Below are positions 44,001-52,550 of a stretch of 64,000 nt of DNA, one piece after another. This DNA comes from DOZZ01 sp963792655 (GTDB taxonomy: Bacteria; Acidobacteriota; Terriglobia; Bryobacterales; Bryobacteraceae). The stretch covers positions 372,001 to 436,000 of the forward strand of contig CAWBWU010000005.1 in the NCBI GenBank assembly GCA_963792655.1, in the 5' to 3' direction. Position 1 is the stretch's first letter. Each line of letters begins with the position of its first letter. Below the pieces are notes generated by a model. That model searched no databases. It was not told where the DNA came from and saw nothing but the letters and a program-made list of their open reading frames with translations. Both the position numbers and the translations under genes were made by a program.

Positions 44001-44036
44001 AAGGATGCGCCGCAGCCGCGGGGCGGTCGCGTCCTT
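44001..44036 (+). terminator. Strong hairpin after the second ASST gene, weak T-tract
   Basis: AAGGATGCG pairs with CGCGTCCTT (one G-U) and the inner CCGC with GCGG. It is followed by ACCTTGT without a clear T-run, so the terminator call is inferred from location (21 bases after the stop). Confidence 0.45.
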
Positions 44037-44195
44037 ACCTTGTACTCGGCCTAATGTGACTATTATCGCGAGAATGACGTCTTCCGAGGTAGTAATCGCA
44101 ACAGGCCGAGTCTTAGAATAACTATTATGATTTGCAGCGGGACTGCGGGCCGACCCCGTTTTACTCCTGAAGTGAAGGCAGTTTGCTTTCGTGTG

Positions 44196-44750
44196 ATGCG
44201 CACGGCGACCCTTACAATCGTCACGGTATTCGGCTTGATCTCTTCTCGGGCAAGCGCAGTGCTGGTACCGAGCCCGGATGGAAAGACGGTATATGACACG
44301 GCAACGAACGTCACCTGGCTTGCCGATGCGAACCTGAGCGCGACAGCCACATTCGGTCTGCCGGTTTGCAACGGCGCCAGCGCGCAACCTTGCATCAACC
44401 CAAGCGGCTCAATGACCTATCCATCCGCAGTCGCCTGGGTGAACGCGATGAACACCGCGACCTATCTGGGACATTCCAATTGGCAGCTTCCAACCAATCC
44501 GACAAACGATCCGGGTTGTCTGCTGAACAACAATCTTTCCTTTGGATTCAATTGCTCCGCCAGCGCGCTTGGGTCACTCTACTACAGTGCCCTCGCACTC
44601 CGGGCGCCAGACACGGCTGTTCCCGGTGTAGGAAGTAACGCTGGCCCTTTCGCCAACTTTCAACCTTACCTATATTGGTCGCAAACGGTCGACGCCAAGG
44701 TCCCTCGTAGCTATCACACTTTTTCGTTTCGCCACCGGGTTCTCGGGTAG
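44196..44750 (+). CDS. DUF1566 (Lcl C-terminal-like) secreted protein, 5' part of a frame-split gene
   Basis: Signal peptide (MRTATLTIVTVFGLISSRAS), then a DUF1566-like domain: KTVYDTATNVTWLADANLS, YLGHSNWQLPTNPTND, NFQPYLYWSQT. The frame ends at a stop at 44748-44750 soon after SYHTFSF. One extra base near 44733 (a C after CG) would let it run on as TGFSGSNAMRNYLYLLP into the next coding part, as in the paralogue at 46172-47377. Start ATG 44196 has no clear Shine-Dalgarno. Confidence 0.72.
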   Translation: MRTATLTIVTVFGLISSRASAVLVPSPDGKTVYDTATNVTWLADANLSATATFGLPVCNGASAQPCINPSGSMTYPSAVAWVNAMNTATYLGHSNWQLPTNPTNDPGCLLNNNLSFGFNCSASALGSLYYSALALRAPDTAVPGVGSNAGPFANFQPYLYWSQTVDAKVPRSYHTFSFRHRVLG

Positions 44751-44757
44751 CAATGCT

Positions 44758-46143
44758 ATGCGGAACTATCTTTACCTGCTTCCTATGATCCCGGGGAAGA
44801 TACCGGGCACACCGGCGGCCACGGGCAACAGCCTCGAGATCAACCCGGGGGGCCGAACAATCTACGACCCCGTCGCTAATGTGACTTGGCTTGCTGACGC
44901 AAACATTGCGGCATCAAACACCTTCGGTCTTCCGCTTTGCACTGGTCCAGCAAGTCAGGTAGCTTGCGTAAATTCGGACGGAGCGCTGACCTGGGATTCG
45001 GCAGTCCAGCTGGTCTCGAATATGAACAGCACGGCATACCTCGGGCAGACAAATTGGGAATTGCCCCCGATCGATGCGAACTGCGTTGGTTTGAACTGCG
45101 GTAGCAGCACGAACCCTTTGGGTGAGTTGTACTATGCGCAGCTAAATCTAAAGGCTGGCGATTCTGTGGTCCCCGTTAGCCATACTTTGGTGGGCCCCTT
45201 CAAAAATATCCAGCCATATCTGTACTGGGCTTGTCTTGCGCCGACCGTCCAGAGCCCTTGCGATCCGACGGGTCCGGCTCCAAATTTCCAATGGAGCTTC
45301 TCGTTTGGGAATGGGTTTGAAGGAACCGACCTTCTACAGAATGATCTGTACGCAACAGCATATTTTGTCGGTCCCCGTGCAACCTCCCTCACGCCAGTCA
45401 TCAGCAGCGTTCAAGACGCGGAGAGCGCCCGCACGACTCTGGTTCCAGGCGCTTGGAGCGCGATCTATGGGATGAACCTGGCGGCTCCGGGAACTCCGTG
45501 CGCCGGGGCCACAATTCGGATCTGGTGCGCACCGCAGGACTTTCCAGGCGGCATTGCTGTGGGCAGTCCGCTACCGACCAATCTGGATGGCACGAGCGTA
45601 AGTTTCAACGGACAACCGGCTGCGATCTACTACATCTTGTCAACGCAAATTGGACTTCAAGTGCCAGCGCTTTCTCCGGGTTCAGCCTCGGTTGTTGTCA
45701 CGACGAATGGCGTTTCAAGCGCGCCGTTCACGGTCAATATCGTTCCATCTGCCCCGTCATTCTTCATCAATCCTGTTGGTGGCGTGACGTACCCGGCTGC
45801 GGTCCATAACGTCCAGCCGATCACGTACGTCGGCGATCCGGCAATCGCGGGCGGGGCATACCAGAAAGCGCATCCAGGAGAGGTGATCATCCTCTACGTC
45901 AATGGGCTGACGTCGTCCCCGGCTGGGCAAGTTGTTGGGACCGGCCCGGATCTCTCACCAGGCGTCACGGTGATGGCCGGTACAACGCCCCTGAATGTCT
46001 TTTTCGCTGGTTTAGTCGCGCCAGGGGAGTTTCAGTTGAACGTGACAATCCCGCCAACATTGGCGCCAGGAAACTATCCACTGACGGTCAGCTACCAAGG
46101 CAATTCGTCGCCTGCGGGCGTGACACTGCCGGTGGGACCGTGA
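44758..46143 (+). CDS. DUF1566 domain + Solibacter C-terminal domain (TIGR03437), 3' part of the same gene
   Basis: 461 residues in this frame. A second DUF1566 unit (GGRTIYDPVANVTWLADANI, YLGQTNWELPPID, NIQPYLYWAC, NGFEGTDLL), then from about 45380 the TIGR03437 domain: VISSVQDAESARTTLVPGAW, SVSFNGQPAAIYY, GEVIILYVNGLTSS, PLNVFFAGLVAPGEFQLNV. TIGR03437 is abundant in Solibacter and related acidobacteria; function unknown, probably surface attachment. The ATG at 44758 is probably internal to the full gene. Confidence 0.8.
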   Translation: MRNYLYLLPMIPGKIPGTPAATGNSLEINPGGRTIYDPVANVTWLADANIAASNTFGLPLCTGPASQVACVNSDGALTWDSAVQLVSNMNSTAYLGQTNWELPPIDANCVGLNCGSSTNPLGELYYAQLNLKAGDSVVPVSHTLVGPFKNIQPYLYWACLAPTVQSPCDPTGPAPNFQWSFSFGNGFEGTDLLQNDLYATAYFVGPRATSLTPVISSVQDAESARTTLVPGAWSAIYGMNLAAPGTPCAGATIRIWCAPQDFPGGIAVGSPLPTNLDGTSVSFNGQPAAIYYILSTQIGLQVPALSPGSASVVVTTNGVSSAPFTVNIVPSAPSFFINPVGGVTYPAAVHNVQPITYVGDPAIAGGAYQKAHPGEVIILYVNGLTSSPAGQVVGTGPDLSPGVTVMAGTTPLNVFFAGLVAPGEFQLNVTIPPTLAPGNYPLTVSYQGNSSPAGVTLPVGP

Positions 46144-46171
46144 TCGCTCAGTTCGCGATTCTGAATTCGGC

Positions 46172-47377
46172 TTACTGATCGAACTTGCTGGAGGGAGTGC
46201 TACTACGCTGACCTATGAAGTAGGCCGTAGTATAAAGAGCGTTGTGCAACAGATCAGTACCTTCGAAGCCATTGCCAAAAGAGAAACTCCACTCAAAATT
46301 CGGCGCTGGACCGACCACGTCACAAGGTCTTCTGATCGCAGCACCCTGGCACGCCCAATATAGATAGGGCTGAAAGTTCTTGAAAGGCCCGACACGGTCA
46401 TTGGCGACCGCAACCACAGGTTCGCCCTGCTTCAATTTCAATTGCCCATAGAATAATTCCCCCATGGGATTTTCGCTACCGCCGCAATTGTACCCACGAC
46501 ATCCTTCATCAATCACGGGCAATTCCCAGTTCGCCTGACGTAGATAGCCAACGCCATTGTAGGTGTTCATGTTCGAAATAAACTGGACCGCAGAGTCACG
46601 GGTCATCGAGCCGTTCGAGTTGACGCACAATGCAGAACTGTCCGCCCTGGTACAGCGCGGGAGTCCGAACGTATTGGTTAACGCGAGATTCGCGTTGGTC
46701 AGCCAGGTGACATTCGCAACCGGATCAAAAGCGGTTTGGCCACTGGCGTCCACCTGGAGACCTGTGCCGACTGATGACGCTGTACCCGGAACTCTACCCT
46801 TGAAGAGGGGAAGTACGAAAAGGAAATTTCGTCTTGCATTGCTCCCGGAAAAGCCTGTGTTGAAGGAGAACGTGTGGTAACTATGAATGACTCTTCTGTT
46901 TCCAGTTTGTGACCAGTAGAGATAAGGCTGAAAGTTAGTAAAGGGGCCGATTGCGCCGCCGTGGACTTGAATCGCGGGATTGGGTGCGTGAAGAGCTAGT
47001 CCTCGATAGTACAAGGAGCCTAGTGCGCTGGCTGAGCAGCCGAATCCGAACGAAACATTGCGGTTCAACTGGCAACCGCCATCTCTGACCGGGTTCGTCG
47101 GAAGCTGCCAGTCGGAATGGCCCAAGTAGTTTGCCCGATTCATCGCCGCTACCCAGGCGACTGCACTCGTGTAGCTCATTGAGCCACTACGGTTCAGACA
47201 GGGTTCGCGCGCCGACGCTCCGCAAGCCGGGAGGCCGAACGTGGCAGTGGCGCCCAGATTTGCATCAGCAAGCCATGTGACGTCGTTTACCGTGTCGTAA
47301 ACGGTTTTCCCATCGGAGCTAAGAACCAGCGCGGCGTGAGCACTGGTTGAAGTCAACACATACGCAATGAGCAGCAC
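46172..47377 (-). CDS. DUF1566 tandem-domain secreted protein, inverted paralogue
   Basis: 401 residues. Signal peptide (MLLIAYVLTSTSAHA), then two DUF1566 units matching those of the gene at 44196-46143 (VTWLADANLGATATFGLPAC, NYLGHSDWQLPTNPVRD, and VTWLTNANLALTNTFGLP, GYLRQANWELPVIDEG). It has no TIGR03437 domain. The stops of the two paralogues lie 28 bases apart, so they form a tail-to-tail inverted repeat pair. Start GTG 47377 is uncertain. Confidence 0.75.
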   Translation of the reverse strand: MLLIAYVLTSTSAHAALVLSSDGKTVYDTVNDVTWLADANLGATATFGLPACGASAREPCLNRSGSMSYTSAVAWVAAMNRANYLGHSDWQLPTNPVRDGGCQLNRNVSFGFGCSASALGSLYYRGLALHAPNPAIQVHGGAIGPFTNFQPYLYWSQTGNRRVIHSYHTFSFNTGFSGSNARRNFLFVLPLFKGRVPGTASSVGTGLQVDASGQTAFDPVANVTWLTNANLALTNTFGLPRCTRADSSALCVNSNGSMTRDSAVQFISNMNTYNGVGYLRQANWELPVIDEGCRGYNCGGSENPMGELFYGQLKLKQGEPVVAVANDRVGPFKNFQPYLYWACQGAAIRRPCDVVGPAPNFEWSFSFGNGFEGTDLLHNALYTTAYFIGQRSSTPSSKFDQ

Positions 47378-47545
47378 GCGCAGGAAGATACCGTGACTCT
47401 GGCGATAGACGTCGTCGCCGCCTGGCGAATAGGCAGAATTTTTCAGGTAACAAGTGTAACAGTACTTGGAAGGAACTTACATCAAAGGAGCGGAAGGTGC
47501 TTTCAACTTCGCCCTGGGCCTCGTTTTAGATGATAGACTCGTGAG

Positions 47546-48679
47546 GTGTCATTTGGGTCATCGCTGTTGCGGCCCTCAGCTGCATCGGAGAACCCGCGCA
47601 GCACGTACGAATCTTCTCGCGTTTTGTTGTGCTCCCCACTTCTGATCGGGCTCGTTCTGCTCGGGGTCGTCACATTTCTTCAATGCCGAGCGGGAGCCTT
47701 TCAAGCTGAGTTCGGCGGGGCTTCCGATGAACCGGCGCACTATGTCACCGGGCTGATGATTCATGACTACCTGGTCAGCGGCTTACATACCAGTCCTCAG
47801 ACTTTCGGCCGCGAGTTCTACCTGCACTATCCCAAAGTGGCGTTCGGTGCCTGGCCGCCCGGCTTCCACGTGGTCGAAAGCATTTGGATGCTGCTGTTCT
47901 CGCCTGCTCGACTTTCAGTTCTGCTATTTGTCGCTTCCATCACCACGATTTGGGCGACTACGACCTACTGCGTGGCTCGCGCGGAATTTGGCGCGTTCAT
48001 TGGAGCCAGCGCCGCTGCATTGCTTGTTCTGAACGTTGCAGTTCAAATATCCAGCGCCTCAGTGATGGCCGATGGGCTGGTTGCTCTCTTCGATCTCTGG
48101 GCGATGCTCGCGTTCGCGAGGTATTGGGACGAGCCGACCACTCGTAGGGCAATCTTGTTCGGCGTGCTCGCGACATGCAGCAGCCTCACGAAGGAGAATG
48201 GACTCGCATTGCTCTTGGTCCCCTGGGTGTCGGTGGTCGTGACGTCGGATTACCGCCGCTTGCGGACAGCGAACTTCTGGTACCCGATGTTGATGGTCTT
48301 AGTGATTGCAGGGCCTTGGGCGGTATACTCTGCCTTTCTGATGAAGGGTCAAATCGCAGGAAGCATGTTTGGTCCTGGGCTAGTTGCTCGCCACACTGTT
48401 CAATATGCGGCTAAGTTTTTGAAGATGCTTGGATGGGGTATCACGCCGTTCGCTGTACTTGGACTTTATCGCGAGGTCGTGGTGCGAAAACAACTCCGGC
48501 GCGGCAGCGGATTATGGATCGCTACCTTTTCTTTGTTGGTGGCGGTCTTACTCTTCCACTTTCTCCTGCCTCAAGGCGACACTGCTAAGCCGCGATACCT
48601 TTTAGCGGCACTCCCGCCTGCGATTCTCTTTTTCTGCGCGGGCGTGCAATGGGTTGGAACCATATTCATACAGCACTGA
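47546..48679 (+). CDS. GT39-type (ArnT/PMT-like) membrane glycosyltransferase, 5' part
   Basis: 377 residues. The first large loop carries GGASDEPAHYV and FYLHYPKVAFGAWPPGFHVV, the acidic site and H-Y-P motif of ArnT/PMT-type enzymes that use polyprenyl-phosphate sugars. About nine helices follow. The frame ends at 48679 after AGVQWVGTIF, but the next frame from 48649 gives NHIHTALNSAFAREA as expected for the continuation; one lost base in a G run explains this. Start GTG 47546. Possibly adds sugars in the periplasm. Confidence 0.75.
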   Translation: MSFGSSLLRPSAASENPRSTYESSRVLLCSPLLIGLVLLGVVTFLQCRAGAFQAEFGGASDEPAHYVTGLMIHDYLVSGLHTSPQTFGREFYLHYPKVAFGAWPPGFHVVESIWMLLFSPARLSVLLFVASITTIWATTTYCVARAEFGAFIGASAAALLVLNVAVQISSASVMADGLVALFDLWAMLAFARYWDEPTTRRAILFGVLATCSSLTKENGLALLLVPWVSVVVTSDYRRLRTANFWYPMLMVLVIAGPWAVYSAFLMKGQIAGSMFGPGLVARHTVQYAAKFLKMLGWGITPFAVLGLYREVVVRKQLRRGSGLWIATFSLLVAVLLFHFLLPQGDTAKPRYLLAALPPAILFFCAGVQWVGTIFIQH

Positions 48680-49227
48680 ATAGCGCCTTCGCACGGGAGG
48701 CTCTCTGCATAGCCGTGGCGTTTGTCTTATTCTTTTCGACCGGATTCACTGTTTATCATCGAACGACCTTTGGCTTGATTGAGATTGCACAATATCTACA
48801 GCGTCCGGGGTTTGAGAAGTCGACAGTCTTGGTTGCCGCCCGGGCAGTGATTGAAGGCGTCACCGTTTCAGAAATCGCGATGCGTGACACTCGCCCGGGC
48901 CATACCGTTGTGCGCGCCAGCAAGGCGGTAGGTAGCAGCGATTGGGACGGCAGCAACTATCGCGCACGTTTAAACACACCGGCAGAGCTGATGGCCTATC
49001 TGCAATCTGTTCCGGTGGACTTTATCGTCCTCGATCTTATTCAACCCGATGCCGGCGCAATCAAACCGCATGCGCTTATGTTGGAGGCGCTCGCAGCGTA
49101 CCCGCAGAACTTTCAGTCTTTAGGCGTTTACCCCACCAACCGTCGGAGCGGCGACACGGCTCAAGTCAAGCTATACCGCGCGATCGGGCGATCTCCATTA
49201 AGCGCGGCTCCAGCGAGTTCCCAATGA
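48649..49227 (+). CDS. C-terminal part of the GT39-type glycosyltransferase
   Basis: 192 residues. One membrane helix (ALCIAVAFVLFFSTGFTVYH) and a C-terminal soluble domain (VDFIVLDLIQPDAGAIKPHA). This is the arrangement of ArnT-like proteins after their helices, and it lines up with the end of the upstream frame if one base is restored. It is unlikely to be an independent gene; the ATG at 48649 is in the middle of the joined protein. The end overlaps the next start (ATGA). Confidence 0.6.
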   Translation: MGWNHIHTALNSAFAREALCIAVAFVLFFSTGFTVYHRTTFGLIEIAQYLQRPGFEKSTVLVAARAVIEGVTVSEIAMRDTRPGHTVVRASKAVGSSDWDGSNYRARLNTPAELMAYLQSVPVDFIVLDLIQPDAGAIKPHALMLEALAAYPQNFQSLGVYPTNRRSGDTAQVKLYRAIGRSPLSAAPASSQ

Positions 49228-50390
49228 ACCGACACGCCAGCGCGCCTCGTCACCCAAGACCAAATGTCGCAGACGCTGATCCGCAATTCGTGGGAACTTC
49301 GCGGCTTGCGCTATGCGCTTTCGCCGGACTTCTGCTGCTGGCAAGCTGTCGTAACCCGGCGAAAATCAGTGCTGATTACGTTTCTAAAGCGAACGAGATG
49401 TTCAAAAAGGGCAATTACGCCCAGGCTCGTGACCTTTACACCAGCGCGCTCTCGGCAAACTCGCACTCGAGTGCGGCATGGTATGGGCTCGGGCTGACAC
49501 ACGAAGCTTTGCATATGCAAGGCGATGCTCGATCCGATTACGCGGCCGCTTTCAAAGCGAACAATGGAAATCTTCAAGCCGCGGCAAAGCTGGCGGAGAT
49601 GGATTTGTATTTTTACTTCCTGTATCCGCAACGTTTCAAGGCTCTTGAAGATCAGGCGGTCACGGCGATCGAAGCAATTGCGGCTAAAGATCCGAATGCA
49701 TTCGAAGTTTTCAGTCTTTCCGGTGCGATCGCTGCCCACGATCAGCACTACGCGGCGGCCATAGACAAGTACACCCGCGCAATTCAAATTCGCCCTGCGG
49801 ATATTGGTTTGAAGCTAACCTTAGCGCAAGTTCTATTTGCGGCAAATAGGCCGGACGAAGCAATCCGGCTGTGCTATCAAGTGATCGATCAGGACAAAAC
49901 CTATGCCCCGATGTATGACTTGCTGTTCTCAGTGTATATGGCCAGCAAGCAGGTCCCCAGGGCGGAAGAGATACTGAAGCGCAAGTTAGCGAATAACCCT
50001 GGGCATATAGAGTACCAAGTACAACTAAGCGATTTTTACCGCACGACGAACCGTGAAAAGCAGGCAGAGGCTCTGATTGCCACCTTGGCCGCGCAGCCCA
50101 ATCAGTCAGCTCAGTCCCACGCACTTCTCGGCGCCTACTATGGACGGGCTCACCGCTACGATGAAGCGATCATTCAATATGCGGCCCTCGAAAACTCCGG
50201 CGATCGCAATCTCGTGTTGCTCTCGCGCAAGAAAATCATAGAAATGCTGGTGGAGCAAGACCGCTGCACCGAAGCTACCCCCTTCCTGGAGCGTCTGCGA
50301 GCCAGCGATCCGCGGGACACCGACCTCCCCGGCCTGAACACGGCAGTACTGTTTTGCCGGCCAAGCAAAGCCGACACCACTGTACAATAA
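49224..50390 (+). CDS. TPR repeat lipoprotein
   Basis: 388 residues. Lipobox LLASC after LALCAFAGLLLLASC, then TPR units (ANEMFKKGNYAQARDLYTSA, AWYGLGLTHEALHMQGDARS, YAAAIDKYTRAIQIRPADI, ALLGAYYGRAHRYDEAIIQY). The ATG at 49224 overlaps the stop of the upstream frame. TPR lipoproteins of this kind often sit in exopolysaccharide export clusters; here it lies between a glycosyltransferase and an epimerase. Confidence 0.85.
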   Translation: MNRHASAPRHPRPNVADADPQFVGTSRLALCAFAGLLLLASCRNPAKISADYVSKANEMFKKGNYAQARDLYTSALSANSHSSAAWYGLGLTHEALHMQGDARSDYAAAFKANNGNLQAAAKLAEMDLYFYFLYPQRFKALEDQAVTAIEAIAAKDPNAFEVFSLSGAIAAHDQHYAAAIDKYTRAIQIRPADIGLKLTLAQVLFAANRPDEAIRLCYQVIDQDKTYAPMYDLLFSVYMASKQVPRAEEILKRKLANNPGHIEYQVQLSDFYRTTNREKQAEALIATLAAQPNQSAQSHALLGAYYGRAHRYDEAIIQYAALENSGDRNLVLLSRKKIIEMLVEQDRCTEATPFLERLRASDPRDTDLPGLNTAVLFCRPSKADTTVQ

Positions 50391-50396
50391 CAGCTC

Positions 50397-51338
50397 ATGC
50401 GAGCTTTGATAACCGGGATCACCGGTATGATTGGGATACATTGCGCGAACGCGACTCGTGCAGCGGGCTGGGAGACTTTCGGCATCGCCCGAAATAGCGC
50501 ATCGAGTCGAATGGCAGCGACTCCGGACCCGCGCATTCTGCCCTGCGACATCCAGGACTACGCTGCGCTAGAAGATGTGTTTCGCGCCGTACGCCCGGAT
50601 GTTGTGATGCACATGGCCGCCCAGGCTTTCAATGGAACATCCTGGAAAACAGAGTGGTCCACGCATCAGCTAAATTACATCGGAACGACTAACGTGCTGC
50701 GATGTTGCCGTGTGATAGTTCCCGAGAGCAAGGTCTTACTCGCGTGCAGCAGCGCCGAATATGGCGATGTTACTCCCGCAGACTGTCCTTTACAGGAGAA
50801 CCGTGCCTTACGCCCAATTAGCCCTTACGGTGTAAGTAAGGTCGCGACTGAGTGCCTGGGCTTTCAACACTTCCATAACTACCGAATGCCGGTTTATCTG
50901 CCACGTCTGTTCATCCATGTGGGCACTGGACATCCGCCCGCTACCGCGATTCAGAACTTCGCCCGGCAGCTTGCCCTGATTGCGAAAGGCCGGTTGGAAC
51001 CTGTGGTGCGAGTTGGAAATCTCGAGACGGCTCGCGATTTCATTGACGTGAGAGATGGCGTGGCCGGGATGATGCTGCTTATGGAGAAAGGAAATCCAGG
51101 AGAACCGGTCAACATCTGCACGGGCGAGGCCGTCAATATCGGCGACGTTCTTCGTTTGCTGATCGAGATCTCTGGTCAGAAGGTAGAAGTCCTGGCAGAC
51201 GCTGCCCTAAGCAGACCTTCCGATGAACCATTGCTGCTCGGTGACAATACAAAACTGCGCCAGCTTGGATGGAAGCGTCAACACACAATTCGAGAGACGC
51301 TGGAAGCCGTCTACAACGACTGGATCACTCGGGTTTGA
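50397..51338 (+). CDS. NAD(P)-dependent sugar epimerase/reductase (GDP-deoxymannose reductase-like)
   Basis: 313 residues, extended SDR fold. GITGMIG (coenzyme loop), ACSSAEYGDV, and the catalytic YGVSKVATE (Tyr-x3-Lys) are present; DFIDVRDGVAGMMLLMEKG and NICTGEAVNIGDVL are typical of GDP-mannose 4,6-dehydratase/RMD relatives. It makes an activated deoxy- or epimerised sugar for the surface polysaccharide. Starts 6 bases after the TPR gene stop. Confidence 0.85.
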   Translation: MRALITGITGMIGIHCANATRAAGWETFGIARNSASSRMAATPDPRILPCDIQDYAALEDVFRAVRPDVVMHMAAQAFNGTSWKTEWSTHQLNYIGTTNVLRCCRVIVPESKVLLACSSAEYGDVTPADCPLQENRALRPISPYGVSKVATECLGFQHFHNYRMPVYLPRLFIHVGTGHPPATAIQNFARQLALIAKGRLEPVVRVGNLETARDFIDVRDGVAGMMLLMEKGNPGEPVNICTGEAVNIGDVLRLLIEISGQKVEVLADAALSRPSDEPLLLGDNTKLRQLGWKRQHTIRETLEAVYNDWITRV

Positions 51339-51345
51339 ACTGCGT

Positions 51346-52419
51346 CTATTGACCGGACGCCGCTGACGCTCCGGTCCAGGCTCGCCACGCTGGCTTGGGG
51401 CGAGCGTCACTGTCAAAGAACCCGAAGCTCGCCCGGATATCCCACGGCACGTCGGGAAGGTCCTTCGCGTCGTAAAGCTGCCACCAGCAAATGCCCGCCA
51501 GGAACGGCTCCTTCCGGAGCGCCTCGAACAGCATTTCGACATAGCGGGCCTGTACTGCAGAAATGTCTTTACCTGTCTTCGGGTGCGTAGAAAAGCAGGA
51601 GGTCTCGATGATGTACAGCTTCTTGCCTGGCGCCATGGAATGCAGTTGCGTTAGCACCTCCTGAAGCCGCTGAGCGTTGAAATTTTTGAAATCTTCACCG
51701 AAATAGACATTAGTGATGAAGTAAAACACGAGTCCGATCAGGTCGTCGTGAGACTGAGCGAAAAACGAAATATATTTTCGAAGAAGCTCGGGCTGTTCGA
51801 AGAACTGCGCACCGGGCGTGATGTCGGCGACCACAAGTGTTCCTGGAGCTGCGGTGTGAATGGCATCGACAATCGAGTCGTAACACTTTACGAAGCCGTC
51901 CCATTGATTGGGATTCAATTCGAAGTATTTGTTGACTGTGTTTCCGACCGCTACATACCTCACAGAGCCTTTGTACCGTTCGGCAACTTGCCGGTAGAAC
52001 TCAACCGACCGCTGCTGAAACTCTTTGGACCGCATGTCCTGGTTATAGAAGCGAGGAATTCTTGACACCGCGACTTGTTGCTTATGCGCGTCGTTGCCGC
52101 ATAAAACAACCTGAATTCTCAGTCCAACCTGGAAGCCGTTCTGGCGGGCCTGACTCAATTGAAAATCCAGACTCGTCCAGTCATATTGTCCTGGCGCGGT
52201 CTCGATGTCGCTCCAACTCTCCAGAATCCAAACTACAGCCGCATGCCCGCGCAGGGTTTTCAGCGCTTCTGAGTAGCTGGTAGTGAACCTTTGATCGTTG
52301 TCGGTGGCGGGAGTGACATAGACTCCCAGTTGATCGAACAATTGGGAGCTCGCGCCCCAACTTTGCGGCGCCTGAAGTATAACGATCAGAAGTAACGCCG
52401 CTCTTTTGATCAAGCGCAT
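51346..52419 (-). CDS. Secreted glycosidase-fold protein, possibly inactive
   Basis: About 357 residues, signal peptide (RAALLLIVILQAPQSWGA). A TIM-barrel of the GH-A type: WILESWSDIETAPGQYDW, VGLRIQVVLCGND and a possible nucleophile Glu272 in YIIETSCF. The usual acid/base Glu after Gly-Asn is replaced: RYVAVGNTVNKYFE has Thr161 where GH-A members have GNE or NEP. So it may be a binding protein. Convergent with the epimerase. Start ATG 52419; a GTG is at 52428. Confidence 0.75.
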   Translation of the reverse strand: MRLIKRAALLLIVILQAPQSWGASSQLFDQLGVYVTPATDNDQRFTTSYSEALKTLRGHAAVVWILESWSDIETAPGQYDWTSLDFQLSQARQNGFQVGLRIQVVLCGNDAHKQQVAVSRIPRFYNQDMRSKEFQQRSVEFYRQVAERYKGSVRYVAVGNTVNKYFELNPNQWDGFVKCYDSIVDAIHTAAPGTLVVADITPGAQFFEQPELLRKYISFFAQSHDDLIGLVFYFITNVYFGEDFKNFNAQRLQEVLTQLHSMAPGKKLYIIETSCFSTHPKTGKDISAVQARYVEMLFEALRKEPFLAGICWWQLYDAKDLPDVPWDIRASFGFFDSDARPKPAWRAWTGASAASGQ

Positions 52420-52550
52420 GAGTTTCACTGTTTTCCAGCCTGCTGCGAGCCAGGGCTCATGACCGAAGCAACCACAGGGGAGCGAGCGAGACGACCGAAT
52501 TGACAGGGCCGCGCCACCCGACTAAACTGTGCACGTCTCTTTACCTCGGC

